From Nocardia sp. NBC_00416 (GTDB lineage: Bacteria > Actinomycetota > Actinomycetes > Mycobacteriales > Mycobacteriaceae): 64,000 nucleotides of DNA. The notes below the pieces were generated by a model, which saw nothing but the letters and a program-made list of their open reading frames with translations, searched no databases and was not told the origin of the DNA. Position numbers and translations under genes: made by a program. Positions 15,532-24,373 of the stretch are shown here, in pieces (within the stretch, counting starts at the first letter, position 1; each line of letters opens with the position of its first letter). The stretch lies in contig NZ_CP107932.1 of NCBI RefSeq assembly GCF_036032445.1, forward strand, positions 5,830,501-5,894,500, in the 5' to 3' direction.

Positions 15532-18023
15532 CGTGTTCGTCCTGCCGCGAGATTCGAGGGGTCCAGGGCCGCGGCGCGGGAGATGCGGATGCCGATGGTG
15601 CGCAGGCGTTCGGCGAACTCACGACGGCGCTCGGCCAGATCGGCCGCGGACTGCTCCGATGCCGGGTCGGCGGGCTCGAGGAGTCCGCGATTGCCGGCGA
15701 GTTTCCACGCGCTGCCGAAGAGTTCGGTGGATACCGACTCCGTACTGTGCAGCCGCTGCTGGAGCAGCATCTGCCTGCCGACCGAGACGCATTCGTCCAC
15801 GAATTCCTTCTTATCGATCTCGGCGGTCGGTTCCCGCGCGGCCAGCCGTTCGGCGACCACGAGTTGCGCGTCGAAGAAGGAGCGCAGCACTCGGTGGGCC
15901 ATCACGAAACCGGTGTCGGTGAGGGCGGCCAGGATCTCGCTGCCGAGGGTATCCCGGGGCCGGGTTCGCCAGCTGGGGTCGACCAGCAGCATCTCCGCGG
16001 TGATCCGTTCGGCGAATTCGGACCGATCCGGGAAGAAGAACTCGAACTTGAGCAGGTCGCGCAGATCGAAGGCTTCGTCCCAGGCGATACTCAGGGCGTC
16101 GGAATCCGGCCCGACGGCCTTATCGGCCGGATCGTCGGGGACCGCGTCGACCGCGGCCAGGATCGCCAGCTCCAGGATCGCCCGGTTCACGAACCAGTGC
16201 ACCGCGCTGTTGCGGTAGAAGGCGGCTTCCAGGTGGGCGCCGGGTTCGATCGCGTACACCGGCTCCACGCCGCTGCGATAGATGGTGACGACCTTCGCGA
16301 GCGATAACTGCTCCAGCGCGACGGCCAGGCTCTGCTCATCGCGCAGCTTCGCGATCTCGCCGCGCGGCAGATCGCGCTGCTCGACATAATCCAGCACCGG
16401 TGCGAGGACTTCCTGTACTTCGTCCCGGGTCAATGCGCGCTGGTGCACGCCCAACAGGGCCAGCGAGACCAGGGCGTTGACTGTGATCGGCGTGACCCGG
16501 TTGATTCCCACCGCCACATCGAACGCGAGTTTCTGGACGGCCGCGCGTTCCTTCTCACCGACGTCGCCGCTCAGGGGTTCGAGCTCCGCCGCCGCCGGGG
16601 GCCGGCCGGTGGTGTCCGTACGGTGCAGCGGGATGCGGACCGGACGGACGGCGAGGGGGTCGCCGTGCGCGGCGAGCCTTTCCCGCGCCGAGAGCGGCGC
16701 CCCGAATCGCACGTAGACATGCCCGGCCGAATGCTGCTGGTTGCGGACATAGCGCGCCAGCCAGGCCAGACCCTCGGATTTCTTGCGACCGCCCACCTGC
16801 TCGTCGGCGATCGCGCCGAGCTCGTTGAGCCGTTCGTAGGTGATCGACACCGGGACGAGGAGCGCGTCGGCGATCCGTTCCTGCCGTACGGCCGCGGCGA
16901 GATAGTTGAGCAGGCCGTAGCGCGGCGGGCGGAGTTTTCCGGTGCGGGTGCGGCCCCCCTCGAAATACCATTCGAGGTTGAACCGCCGCGACATCAGGTA
17001 ACCGAAATACTCTTCGACCACTGCCTGGTACACGGTGTCGCCGCCGAAGCTGCGCCGGATGAAGATGGTCCCGGTGCGCCGGGCGATCGGACCCATCGGC
17101 CAGAACCGCAGATTCGCACCGCCGACGACGTGGTTGGGCGGGAAATCGTTGCGGGCCAGCACATCGCCCAGCACGAACGCGTCCACGTAGGAGCGATGCG
17201 AGGGCAGGAACACCAGCGGGTAGCGCCGGTTGAGTTCGCGCAGCGCGGCCAGGCCGGATTCGTCGCAGTCCACCTTCCAGGTCGACGCGTGGACGGGACG
17301 CATGGCCTGGGTGAACAGGTCCGAGACCGTCCGGCTCTGTGCGGCGACCAGTTCGTTCAGCGCTCTCTCGGCCCGCCTGTGTACCTCCTGCGGGTCCGTC
17401 CCGGATTCGTCGGCGATCAGTTCGAGCCGGCGCAGGAACTCCGGGGAGTCCAGGATCTCCTCGGTGACCAGTCGCGGCACTTTGTACCGGTCGCCGATCA
17501 CAGTGCGTTCGGCGCGTTCGAGCGCGACCACCGCGGCGCGCACCACCGCGCGCGCGAACGGTTCGGTCGCACCGGTGTGATGCAGCGCCGCCGCCTCTGG
17601 ATTGTTGGCCCGCAGCTCGCTGAGCCGGGCCGGGCTGCCGGTGAGGACCAGATGCCGGTCCGGGGAACGCGCGACCAGACGGCGCTGCGCGAGCCGGTTG
17701 GGCCGGCGGGGGTTGGTGAGCAGGGCCAGATCGCTGAAGGTCACCCGCCGGACGCCGTCGCGTTCGGGGGGCAGCCACAGTACCCGGATCGGCACCACCA
17801 GCGGGTCGTCGGTGCGGCCGGTGAGTCGGTCGGCCACGGCGCCGGAATCCAGATCGAGCTGGGTCACCGGGGCGCCCACGCCCAGTTCGGCGGCCAGTCC
17901 ACCGTCGGCGATCCAGCGCCCGATGAGTTCGCGTTCGGTGCTCGAGGCCGAATCGACCAGGGCTACCACTGATTGCGGCGGATGGTCGGATGCGGTGGGG
18001 GCGCCGGCGCGGTGCTCGATCAT
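15528..18023 (-). CDS. plsB: Glycerol-3-phosphate 1-O-acyltransferase PlsB
   Basis: Membrane enzyme for the first acylation of glycerol-3-phosphate; 831 residues, the normal PlsB length. Acyltransferase block I is HRSYVDAF near residue 276, block II is GTIFIRRSFGGD, block III is EGGRTRTGKLRPPRYG and block IV is LVPVSITYERL. It is directly followed by the overlapping plsC-HAD gene, so successive acylation steps are co-produced. The start ATG at 18023 has a modest AGAGGA nearby. The promoter lies in the 248 bases shared with mbtI. Confidence 0.95.
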   Translation of the reverse strand: MIEHRAGAPTASDHPPQSVVALVDSASSTERELIGRWIADGGLAAELGVGAPVTQLDLDSGAVADRLTGRTDDPLVVPIRVLWLPPERDGVRRVTFSDLALLTNPRRPNRLAQRRLVARSPDRHLVLTGSPARLSELRANNPEAAALHHTGATEPFARAVVRAAVVALERAERTVIGDRYKVPRLVTEEILDSPEFLRRLELIADESGTDPQEVHRRAERALNELVAAQSRTVSDLFTQAMRPVHASTWKVDCDESGLAALRELNRRYPLVFLPSHRSYVDAFVLGDVLARNDFPPNHVVGGANLRFWPMGPIARRTGTIFIRRSFGGDTVYQAVVEEYFGYLMSRRFNLEWYFEGGRTRTGKLRPPRYGLLNYLAAAVRQERIADALLVPVSITYERLNELGAIADEQVGGRKKSEGLAWLARYVRNQQHSAGHVYVRFGAPLSARERLAAHGDPLAVRPVRIPLHRTDTTGRPPAAAELEPLSGDVGEKERAAVQKLAFDVAVGINRVTPITVNALVSLALLGVHQRALTRDEVQEVLAPVLDYVEQRDLPRGEIAKLRDEQSLAVALEQLSLAKVVTIYRSGVEPVYAIEPGAHLEAAFYRNSAVHWFVNRAILELAILAAVDAVPDDPADKAVGPDSDALSIAWDEAFDLRDLLKFEFFFPDRSEFAERITAEMLLVDPSWRTRPRDTLGSEILAALTDTGFVMAHRVLRSFFDAQLVVAERLAAREPTAEIDKKEFVDECVSVGRQMLLQQRLHSTESVSTELFGSAWKLAGNRGLLEPADPASEQSAADLAERRREFAERLRTIGIRISRAAALDPSNLAAGRTR

Positions 18024-18217
18024 GGTGTGTGGATCCTCTGCGTCGGAGGGGGGTGATTGTTACCCCGCGTCTGTGCGAACTCCGCGCGACTCCTTCGGCA
18101 GAGCCCGGATGACCGTCGGCTGTAGAAGTTACTCGTTGTCCACCACTATGGACGGCTCTCACGCCGTTGGGGTTTGTTCCGGCTGTTTCCCGGTGACTTT
18201 CCCCCACGCCTCATAGA

Positions 18218-18236
18218 AGAGGTAATGCTAACCTTA
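18218..18236 (+). promoter_or_regulatory. IdeR/DtxR-like iron box upstream of mbtI
   Basis: AGAGGTAATGCTAACCTTA matches the mycobacterial consensus TTAGGTTAGGCTAACCTAA at 14 of 19 positions by my count, with the right half nearly perfect. It lies 36 bases before the mbtI start, where IdeR with ferrous iron would repress siderophore synthesis. Confidence 0.75.
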
Positions 18237-18271
18237 CTTTCTAGTTTGGGCCGGTTAGCCTTGGAGGATCG

Positions 18272-19585
18272 TTGTCGACCACGGACGAACGTTTACGCGC
18301 CGAGTATGTGACCGACCCGGCGGCGGCGATGTCCCGCTTGGCCGCCGAAGACCATTTCGGTGAGTACGTGGTGTACGAGCGCGGCGGCGAATGGGTCTTC
18401 GCCGCGGATCCGATCGGCACGGTCGAGCTCGATACCGACGAGTTGCGGATAACCTGGGCCGCCGAGACAACCGCCGGTCCCTGGGCCGGAACACCGGCCC
18501 AGGTGATGAACTCGGCGCTGGCCGAACTGCCGATGACCGGATACAACGCCTACGGCTGGATCGGATTCGAATTCTGCGCTTGGTCGTTGGGCGCCACCGG
18601 CCATCTGAATCCCGGCACCGTGCTGGCCCACCTGATGGTGCCCCGCGTCGAGGTGCGGATCGACCCTTCCGGTGCGGTATGGATCACCGGGGCGGGGCCG
18701 GCGGAGACCGCGACCCTCACCCGAACCATCGCGCGCTCCCAGGACTGCGGGCTCCCGCAGCCGTATCCGGTCGATGTGCGGATCGATACCTCCGGCTATC
18801 ACGATCGGGTCGCCCGGGCGATCGATGAGATCAAGTCCGGGCAGTATCAGAAGGTCATTCTCTCGCGGAAGGTCGACCTGCCGTTCGCGGTGGACATTCC
18901 CGCCACCTACCGTCTCGGCCGGGCGCACAACACCCCCGCGCGGTCGTTCCTGCTCAAACTCGGCGGGTTGGAGGCGGCCGGGTTCAGCCCGGAGCTGGTG
19001 CTCTCGGTGGACGAGGACCGGATGGTCAATACCGAGCCCCTCGCCGGGACTCGCGCCTTCGGGCTGGGCGCCGAACTGGACAGTGCGGCCCGGGCGGATC
19101 TGGTCACCGATCCCAAGGAGATCGTCGAACACGCCTTGTCCGTGCAGACCTGTTTCACCGAGGTCGGCACGGTGGCAGAACCCGGCAGCACCGCGGTATC
19201 GGATTTCATGGCCGTGCGCGAACGGGGCAGCGTGCAGCACCTGGCCTCGACCGTGCGCGGCCGTCTCGCGGCCGGTCGCACGGCCTGGGACGCGCTGGAC
19301 TCCATCTTCCCGTCGGTGACGGCATCGGGTATCCCGAAGCGGGCCGGTGTGGATTCGGTCTTCCGGCATGATCTTTCGCGGGGCCTGTACTCCGGCGCGG
19401 TGCTGACGGTCTCGCCCACCGGGGCTCTGGAGGCGGCCCTGGTATTGCGCGCGGTGTACCAGGACAGCGGGGGCGCCTGGCTGCGCGCGGGCGCGGGTGT
19501 GGTGGCACAGTCGCGGCCCGAACGCGAATTCGAGGAGACCTGCGAAAAGCTGGGCAGTGTGGCGCCTTACGTGGTGAAGGCGTAG
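18272..19585 (+). CDS. mbtI: Salicylate synthase (MbtI/NbtS type)
   Basis: Mg-dependent enzyme that converts chorismate through isochorismate to salicylate and pyruvate, the aryl cap of mycobactin/nocobactin siderophores. The 437-residue protein is a full-length member of the chorismate-utilising family. Lys in YQKVILSRK (near 193) is the general base, Glu in NTEPLAGTRAFG the acid, and the Mg-ligand Glu residues lie in DPKEIVEHA and REFEETCEKLGS. SVQHLASTVRGRL is also conserved. TTG at 18272 is the start; GGAGG lies 4 bases upstream, slightly close. An iron box sits just upstream. It is convergent with the salicyl-AMP ligase; no siderophore NRPS genes are in the window. Confidence 0.94.
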   Translation: MSTTDERLRAEYVTDPAAAMSRLAAEDHFGEYVVYERGGEWVFAADPIGTVELDTDELRITWAAETTAGPWAGTPAQVMNSALAELPMTGYNAYGWIGFEFCAWSLGATGHLNPGTVLAHLMVPRVEVRIDPSGAVWITGAGPAETATLTRTIARSQDCGLPQPYPVDVRIDTSGYHDRVARAIDEIKSGQYQKVILSRKVDLPFAVDIPATYRLGRAHNTPARSFLLKLGGLEAAGFSPELVLSVDEDRMVNTEPLAGTRAFGLGAELDSAARADLVTDPKEIVEHALSVQTCFTEVGTVAEPGSTAVSDFMAVRERGSVQHLASTVRGRLAAGRTAWDALDSIFPSVTASGIPKRAGVDSVFRHDLSRGLYSGAVLTVSPTGALEAALVLRAVYQDSGGAWLRAGAGVVAQSRPEREFEETCEKLGSVAPYVVKA

Positions 19586-19591
19586 GCGTAC

Positions 19592-19626
19592 GGCGCCGGT
19601 CCGGGGACGACTCCCGGACCGGCGCC
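19592..19626. terminator. Bidirectional hairpin between mbtI and mbtA
   Basis: Perfect 14-bp stem GGCGCCGGTCCGGG/CCCGGACCGGCGCC with a 7-base loop, between two convergent stop codons 50 bases apart. There is no T-tract, as is usual in high-GC actinobacteria. Confidence 0.75.
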
Positions 19627-19634
19627 GCGGCGGA

Positions 19635-21257
19635 CTACCCCTGGGCGCGCAGGGCCTTCTTGTCGATCTTGCCTACCGCGGTGATCGGCAACGAATCCGC
19701 CCGGCGCAGTGCATCGGGCAGTTTGTAGGTGGCCAGACCGCGACCCGTGAGGAACTCCTTGATCTCGGCCAGGGTGGGCATCTCGTCGGTGACGACCAGG
19801 ACCGCGCACACCTTTTCGCCGAGGCTTGGATCGGGCAGGCCCAGCGCGGCCGCGTGCCGGACCGCCGGATGGGCGAGCAGATGCTCCTCCAGTTCGTCAC
19901 AGGAGATGTTCTCGCCGCCCCGGTTGATCACGTCTTTGATCCGGCCCGATACCACCAGATGGCCACTGGGCAGCTGTCGTACGAGGTCGCCGCTGCGGTA
20001 GTAGCCGTCGGGCGTGAACGCGCGCGCGTTGTGCTCGGGGGCGCGGTAGTACCCGCGCAAGGTGTACGGGCCGCGGGTGAGCAGTTCGCCTTCCGCGCCC
20101 GGTGCGACATCGGCACCCTCCTCGTCGACCACTCTGATCTCATCCGCCGGGCACAGCGGGCGGCCCTGGGTGGTGCAGATGAGGTCCGGGTCGTCGTCGA
20201 GCCGGGTGAAGTTCAGCAACCCTTCCGCCATGCCGAAGACCTGTTGCAGTCCTACGTTCAGCGCGGGCTCGACCTCCCGTGCGTTCACTTCGGCCAGCTT
20301 CGCGCCGCCGACCTGCAGCAGTCGCAACGAGGAGATATCGGCGTCCTCCCATTCGACGGCGGCCGACCACAGCTGTGCCAGTGGCGGAACCACCGCGGTG
20401 ACGGTGACCCCATATCTTTCGATCACCGCGAAGGCGCTCTCCGGGCTGGGATCGGCGACGAAGGCCAGCGCGCCGCCGGTTGCCACCGTGCCGAGGATGC
20501 CGGGGCAGGCCAGCGGGAAATTATGTGCCGCGGGCAGGGCGGCCAGGTAGACGTCCTCGTCGCCGAGTTCGCATACGGCGGCGCTGGCGGTCGCGTTGTA
20601 GACGTAGTCGTCGTGGGTGCGCGCGATGAGTTTCGGAAGGCCGGTGGTGCCGCCGGAGACCAGCATGACGGCGATATCGCTCGGATCGACGGTGGGCAGC
20701 GATCCGGTGTCGCGGGCGATGGACATGAGGTCGGTGAACTCACCGGGCTCGCCCGAAACCAGTACGTGGCGCAGTGTTGCGACGGTTTCGAGAAGTGCGG
20801 CCGCCAGTTCCCGGTAGTCGAAATCGCCGTGCCGGTCGGCGACCAGGTACGCCACGGCGCCGGAGAGGCGGGCCAGATGCTCGATCTCGGCCCGGCGGTG
20901 GGCGGGCAGGGTGAGCACCGGGATGATGCCGGCGCGCAACAAACCGAACAGCACGATCGCGAAATCGGGCGTATTGAGCAGTTGGACGACGACTCGATCG
21001 CCGGGAGTGATCCCGAGGGCGAGCAAGCCGTAGGCCATCCGGTCGGCCGCCGCGTCCAATTCGGCGTAGGTCAGCGTCCGGTCGCCCAGCAGGGCCGGGC
21101 TCTCCGGGCGGCGGCGCGCGGTGTCCCGGAGCAGATCGCCCACGGTGGCGCCGGTCCAGAAGCCGGCGGCACGGTAGGAGTCGGCCAGCGCGTCGGGGAA
21201 GGGAACGAAACCGTCACGGTGGGTGCCGGCGGCGGTGGTGGTCACGATATGCCTCAT
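19635..21257 (-). CDS. mbtA: Salicyl-AMP ligase (MbtA-like aryl adenylation enzyme)
   Basis: ANL-superfamily enzyme that activates salicylate as its adenylate and loads it on the aryl carrier protein of the siderophore NRPS. It has 540 residues. A-motifs seen are SGGTTGLPKL (A3, near 194), QVFGMAEGLLNFTRLD (aryl-binding A5 region), YYRSGDLV (A7), GRIKDVINRGGENIS (A8) and the catalytic Lys in VGKIDKKAL (A10). The Asn-Phe in LPAAHNFPLACPG is characteristic of aryl-acid enzymes (DhbE/MbtA). An excellent iron box lies 47 bases upstream. Nocardia keeps a salicylate activation pair apart from the main nocobactin NRPS cluster (nbtS/nbtT, from memory), which fits this arrangement. Confidence 0.92.
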   Translation of the reverse strand: MRHIVTTTAAGTHRDGFVPFPDALADSYRAAGFWTGATVGDLLRDTARRRPESPALLGDRTLTYAELDAAADRMAYGLLALGITPGDRVVVQLLNTPDFAIVLFGLLRAGIIPVLTLPAHRRAEIEHLARLSGAVAYLVADRHGDFDYRELAAALLETVATLRHVLVSGEPGEFTDLMSIARDTGSLPTVDPSDIAVMLVSGGTTGLPKLIARTHDDYVYNATASAAVCELGDEDVYLAALPAAHNFPLACPGILGTVATGGALAFVADPSPESAFAVIERYGVTVTAVVPPLAQLWSAAVEWEDADISSLRLLQVGGAKLAEVNAREVEPALNVGLQQVFGMAEGLLNFTRLDDDPDLICTTQGRPLCPADEIRVVDEEGADVAPGAEGELLTRGPYTLRGYYRAPEHNARAFTPDGYYRSGDLVRQLPSGHLVVSGRIKDVINRGGENISCDELEEHLLAHPAVRHAAALGLPDPSLGEKVCAVLVVTDEMPTLAEIKEFLTGRGLATYKLPDALRRADSLPITAVGKIDKKALRAQG

Positions 21258-21303
21258 AGGGAAAGGGAGTGGAAAGCGTGTGCGGCGCGTTTCCGGTCCG
21301 TTA

Positions 21304-21322
21304 ATAGGTTAGGCAAACCTAT
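21304..21322 (-). promoter_or_regulatory. IdeR/DtxR-like iron box upstream of mbtA
   Basis: ATAGGTTAGGCAAACCTAT matches TTAGGTTAGGCTAACCTAA at 16 of 19 positions and is nearly symmetric. It lies 47 bases before the mbtA start on the minus strand; the SDR gene on the other side starts 126 bases away, so it could also be affected. Confidence 0.85.
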
Positions 21323-21447
21323 CTCGTTTGGAAAGGGTGGGTGTTAACCGTGCAGGTACGGGCCGTGGACGCCGAGTCCGTCCCGGGTTGTGCGACGGCC
21401 CCGAGTTGTGTCCCGTGCGGGCCGCCGCCGCGCATTAGACTCGCCAC

Positions 21448-22326
21448 ATGAGTGGTTGGGGCGTCGGGGACATCCCCGATCAGCAGGGCCGGACCGTCAT
21501 CGTCACCGGTGCGAACAGCGGACTCGGCGCGGTCGCCGCGCGGGCGCTGGCCGGCGCCGGGGCGCAGGTGATCCTGGCCTGCCGCAATATCGGCAAAGGG
21601 CAGGCCGTCGCCGACGAGATCGGCGAGCGAGCGCTGGTGCGCCATCTGGACCTGGCCGATCTCGCCTCGGTCCGGGAGTTCGCGGCCGGGGTGGAGAGCG
21701 CGCATGTGCTGATCAACAATGCCGGCGTGATGGCGGTTCCGCTGCGACGTACCGCCGACGGCTTCGAAATGCAGATCGGCACCAACCACCTGGGCCATTT
21801 CGCGCTCACCGGGTTGCTGCTGGGAAAGATCAGCGATCGGATCGTCACGATGTCCAGCGGCGCCCACAATGCCGGCGCGATCGATATCGAGGATCTCAAC
21901 TGGGAGCGCAGACCCTACAAGCGCTGGTCGGCATACGGGCAGTCGAAGCTGGCGAATCTGCTGTTCTCCTTCGAACTGCAGCGTCGGCTCACGGCGGCCG
22001 GATCGGCGAAACTCGCGCTGGCGGCGCACCCGGGCTACGCGTCCACCGACCTGCAGTCACATACCGAGACCGCACTGGACTCGGTGATGGCCCTCGGCAA
22101 CAAGCTGTTCGCGCAGAGCGCCGAAATGGGCGCACTGCCGGAACTTTTCGCCGCCACCGCCCCGGTCGAACCGGGGGCGTACTACGGCCCCTCCGGTCTG
22201 GGCGGTATGCGCGGTCACCCGGGCCGGTCGGGCTGCTCGAAACGGGCGAAGGATCAGCTCACCGCCCGCTCACTCTGGGACCTTTCGGAGCGGCTCACCG
22301 GTGTGAAATTCGATTTCACCGCCTGA
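21448..22326 (+). CDS. Short-chain dehydrogenase/reductase
   Basis: NAD(P)-dependent oxidoreductase of 292 residues. The Rossmann nucleotide motif is TGANSGLG near residue 21, the structural NNAG is at about 92, and the catalytic Ser, Tyr and Lys are in MSSGAH and YGQSK. The sequence resembles the retinol-dehydrogenase-like/protochlorophyllide reductase-type SDRs common in mycolata (TNHLGHFALTGLLL). The substrate cannot be told. It is divergent from mbtA with an iron box between them, so iron response is possible but unproven. ATG at 21448 is the natural start (MSGWGVGDIPDQQG). Confidence 0.88.
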   Translation: MSGWGVGDIPDQQGRTVIVTGANSGLGAVAARALAGAGAQVILACRNIGKGQAVADEIGERALVRHLDLADLASVREFAAGVESAHVLINNAGVMAVPLRRTADGFEMQIGTNHLGHFALTGLLLGKISDRIVTMSSGAHNAGAIDIEDLNWERRPYKRWSAYGQSKLANLLFSFELQRRLTAAGSAKLALAAHPGYASTDLQSHTETALDSVMALGNKLFAQSAEMGALPELFAATAPVEPGAYYGPSGLGGMRGHPGRSGCSKRAKDQLTARSLWDLSERLTGVKFDFTA

Positions 22327-22455
22327 CCTGCGGTATCCACCGGCCCCGGTGGGGCATGGCGGCGCGAGTTGGCGGAATGTCTTTCTGTGCGATGTCACAC
22401 CCGGGTCTGGTGCGTCGTCTTCCTTGTGAGACCGCAGAACGAAAGGAATCCGGAC

Positions 22456-22923
22456 ATGGAACACCGCCTGAACCTCTTTGCGAACAAGGTGACCGCGAGC
22501 TACAGCAAGCGGCTGATCACCGCCGGAAAGGTCGTCGACGACTCGGGCCTGCCGGCGGCCACCCACGAACTGGTGAAGATCCGGGTGAGTCAGATCAACG
22601 GCTGCTCCTTCTGCGTGGATATGCATACGAAGGATGCAGCTCACGCCGGCGAATCCTCGGTACGGATCAATCTGGTCGCGGCCTGGCGTGAGGCGACGGT
22701 GTTCACCGAACCCGAACGCGCAGCGCTGGAACTCGCCGAAGCCGCCACCCGGCTGGCCGACGGCGGTGGGATCGACGAGGAGATCTGGCAGCGGGTGCGC
22801 AAACACTACGATGACGAGCAGATCGGCGGATTGATCGCCGGGATCGCCACGATCAACGCCTGGAATCGCATGAACGCCATCGCGCACACCCCGGCCGGAA
22901 GCTACGAGCCCGGGCAGTTCTGA
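22456..22923 (+). CDS. AhpD-like carboxymuconolactone decarboxylase family protein
   Basis: A 155-residue protein with the AhpD core: the redox motif CSFCVDMHTKDA near residue 49 (CxxC plus a downstream His) and a helical CMD fold (EPERAALELAEA). Such proteins act as peroxidase or disulfide-reductase partners; the substrate is unknown. The start is the ATG at 22456, with AAAGGA about 9 bases upstream; the longer frame back to 22369 lacks coding character. It follows the SDR gene in the same direction after 129 bases. Confidence 0.88.
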   Translation: MEHRLNLFANKVTASYSKRLITAGKVVDDSGLPAATHELVKIRVSQINGCSFCVDMHTKDAAHAGESSVRINLVAAWREATVFTEPERAALELAEAATRLADGGGIDEEIWQRVRKHYDDEQIGGLIAGIATINAWNRMNAIAHTPAGSYEPGQF

Positions 22924-23019
22924 TCGGCGCCGGGGCGGATTGTGTTAAGTATCACTTTCTTTCGGGCTATTCCGCCCCGGATCCACATCCGTGGTTAACC
23001 GCTGGTACCGTGACCAATC

Positions 23020-23091
23020 GTGCAGCGCGTGTATTTCTGGTTTAGCAAGCCGGCCCGGGGCGGGTCGGTCTGCGGCTACCACGCGCGCTGA
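23020..23091 (+). CDS. Putative aromatic leader peptide upstream of aroG
   Basis: A 23-codon frame from GTG 23020 to TGA 23089-23091 encodes MQRVYFWFSKPARGGSVCGY plus HAR. Residues 5-8 are Tyr-Phe-Trp-Phe in a row, with a further Tyr at 20, just upstream of an aromatic-pathway gene. That is the layout of ribosome-mediated attenuation leaders such as trpL and pheL. A hairpin follows 8 bases after the stop codon. The peptide is too short for routine gene calling. I infer that stalling at aromatic codons controls the DAHP synthase message. Confidence 0.75.
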   Translation: MQRVYFWFSKPARGGSVCGYHAR

Positions 23092-23099
23092 CCATTTCA

Positions 23100-23131
23100 C
23101 CCCGAGCCGGATGACAACCGGCTCGACGGGG
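23100..23131 (+). promoter_or_regulatory. Hairpin between leader peptide and aroG, putative attenuator
   Basis: CGAGCCGG (23103-23110) pairs with CCGGCTCG (23118-23125) around ATGACAA, extended by CCC/GGG across a 2-base bulge. A small second hairpin CGGG-TCGG-CCCG (23141-23152) lies next to the ribosome site of aroG. The leader region itself contains GCCGGCCCGGGG and CGGGTCGG, which could form alternative pairs. There is no T-tract, so control may act on translation or with weak termination. Confidence 0.5.
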
Positions 23132-23174
23132 CAGTTTCCGCGGGTCGGCCCGAACGAGAAGGACACCACCCGCG

Positions 23175-24263
23175 ATGACCACCGCAGTCGATATCGATGC
23201 CCATCATTCTGATCTGGACGATCAACGCACCCTCAGCGTGAGTCCGCTGCGTTCCCCGGCCGAGGTACGCCGGGTACACGCCATCACCGACGATCTGGCC
23301 GCCATCGTCCGTACCGGACGCAAATCCACCGTGGACGTGCTGAACGGCGTAGACGACCGCCTCATGGTGGTCGTCGGCCCGTGCTCGGTGCACGATCCCG
23401 CCGCCGCGCTGGACTACGCGCGTCGCCTGAGCGCCGCCCAGGCCGAACTCTCCGACCGGTTGCACCTGGTCATGCGGGTGTATTTCGAGAAGCCGCGCAC
23501 CACCCTGGGGTGGAAGGGCCTGATCAACGACCCGCACCTCAACGGCAGTTTCGACGTCAACACCGGTCTGGGGATCGGTCGCCAGCTGCTGCTCGACATC
23601 ACGGCGCTGGGACTGCCGGTGGCCTGCGAATTCCTCGATCCCATCACCCCGCAGTACATCTCGGACCTGGTCTCCTACGGCGCGATCGGGGCCCGCACCG
23701 CCGCGAGTCAGGTGCACCGGCAGCTGAGCAGCGCCCTGTCCATGCCGGTCGGGATCAAGAACGGCACCGACGGCGATGTCCAGGTCGCGGTGGACGGGGT
23801 CCGGGCGGCCGCGGCCAGCCACGTCTTCCCGGGCACCGATCTCGACGGTCGGTCCGCCCTCATCCGGACCGCAGGCAACGAGGACTGCCATGTGATCCTG
23901 CGCGGCGGGTCCAACGGCACGAACTACGACGCGGCATCGGTGGCCGACGCGTGTGCGCGCCTGGAGAAGTCCGCACTGCCGCAGCGGATCGTGGTCGACG
24001 CAAGTCACGGCAACAGCAATAAGGACCACCGGCGCCAGCCCGTCGTCGTCGCCGATATCGCCGACCGGCTGGCCGCCGGAGAATCCGGTGTGGTCGGAGT
24101 GATGTTGGAGAGCTTCCTGGTCGAGGGCCGGCAGGACCTCACGCTGGGTCGAGCCGATGATCTCACCTACGGCCAGTCGATCACGGACGCCTGCATGGAT
24201 TGGGACACCACCGCCGCCCAGCTGAACCGGCTCGCCGACGCCGTCCAGCAGCGCCGGGGCTGA
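23175..24263 (+). CDS. aroG: Type I 3-deoxy-7-phosphoheptulonate (DAHP) synthase
   Basis: Enzyme of the first step to chorismate, joining phosphoenolpyruvate and erythrose-4-phosphate. The 362 residues match the AroG/AroF (type I-alpha) family: metal Cys in VVVGPCSVHDP near 65, PEP site FEKPRTTLGWKGLINDP, GIKNGTDGD, CHVILRGG and the C-terminal metal site DASHGNSNKDH. This is notable because the main DAHP synthase of actinobacteria is usually the unrelated type II enzyme, so this may be a second isozyme, perhaps serving the salicylate pathway nearby. ATG at 23175 has GAGAAGGA upstream. A probable attenuation leader precedes it. Confidence 0.94.
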   Translation: MTTAVDIDAHHSDLDDQRTLSVSPLRSPAEVRRVHAITDDLAAIVRTGRKSTVDVLNGVDDRLMVVVGPCSVHDPAAALDYARRLSAAQAELSDRLHLVMRVYFEKPRTTLGWKGLINDPHLNGSFDVNTGLGIGRQLLLDITALGLPVACEFLDPITPQYISDLVSYGAIGARTAASQVHRQLSSALSMPVGIKNGTDGDVQVAVDGVRAAAASHVFPGTDLDGRSALIRTAGNEDCHVILRGGSNGTNYDAASVADACARLEKSALPQRIVVDASHGNSNKDHRRQPVVVADIADRLAAGESGVVGVMLESFLVEGRQDLTLGRADDLTYGQSITDACMDWDTTAAQLNRLADAVQQRRG

Positions 24264-24373
24264 GCGCCCGGTCGTCGCGCCGTCCGGCACCGGCGCCGCG
24301 GCGGGCGACCCCGATCAGTCGGCCCGACCGTGCGCCGACCCGGTGCTCAGCGGGCCGGACCGGCCGCCGCGCG

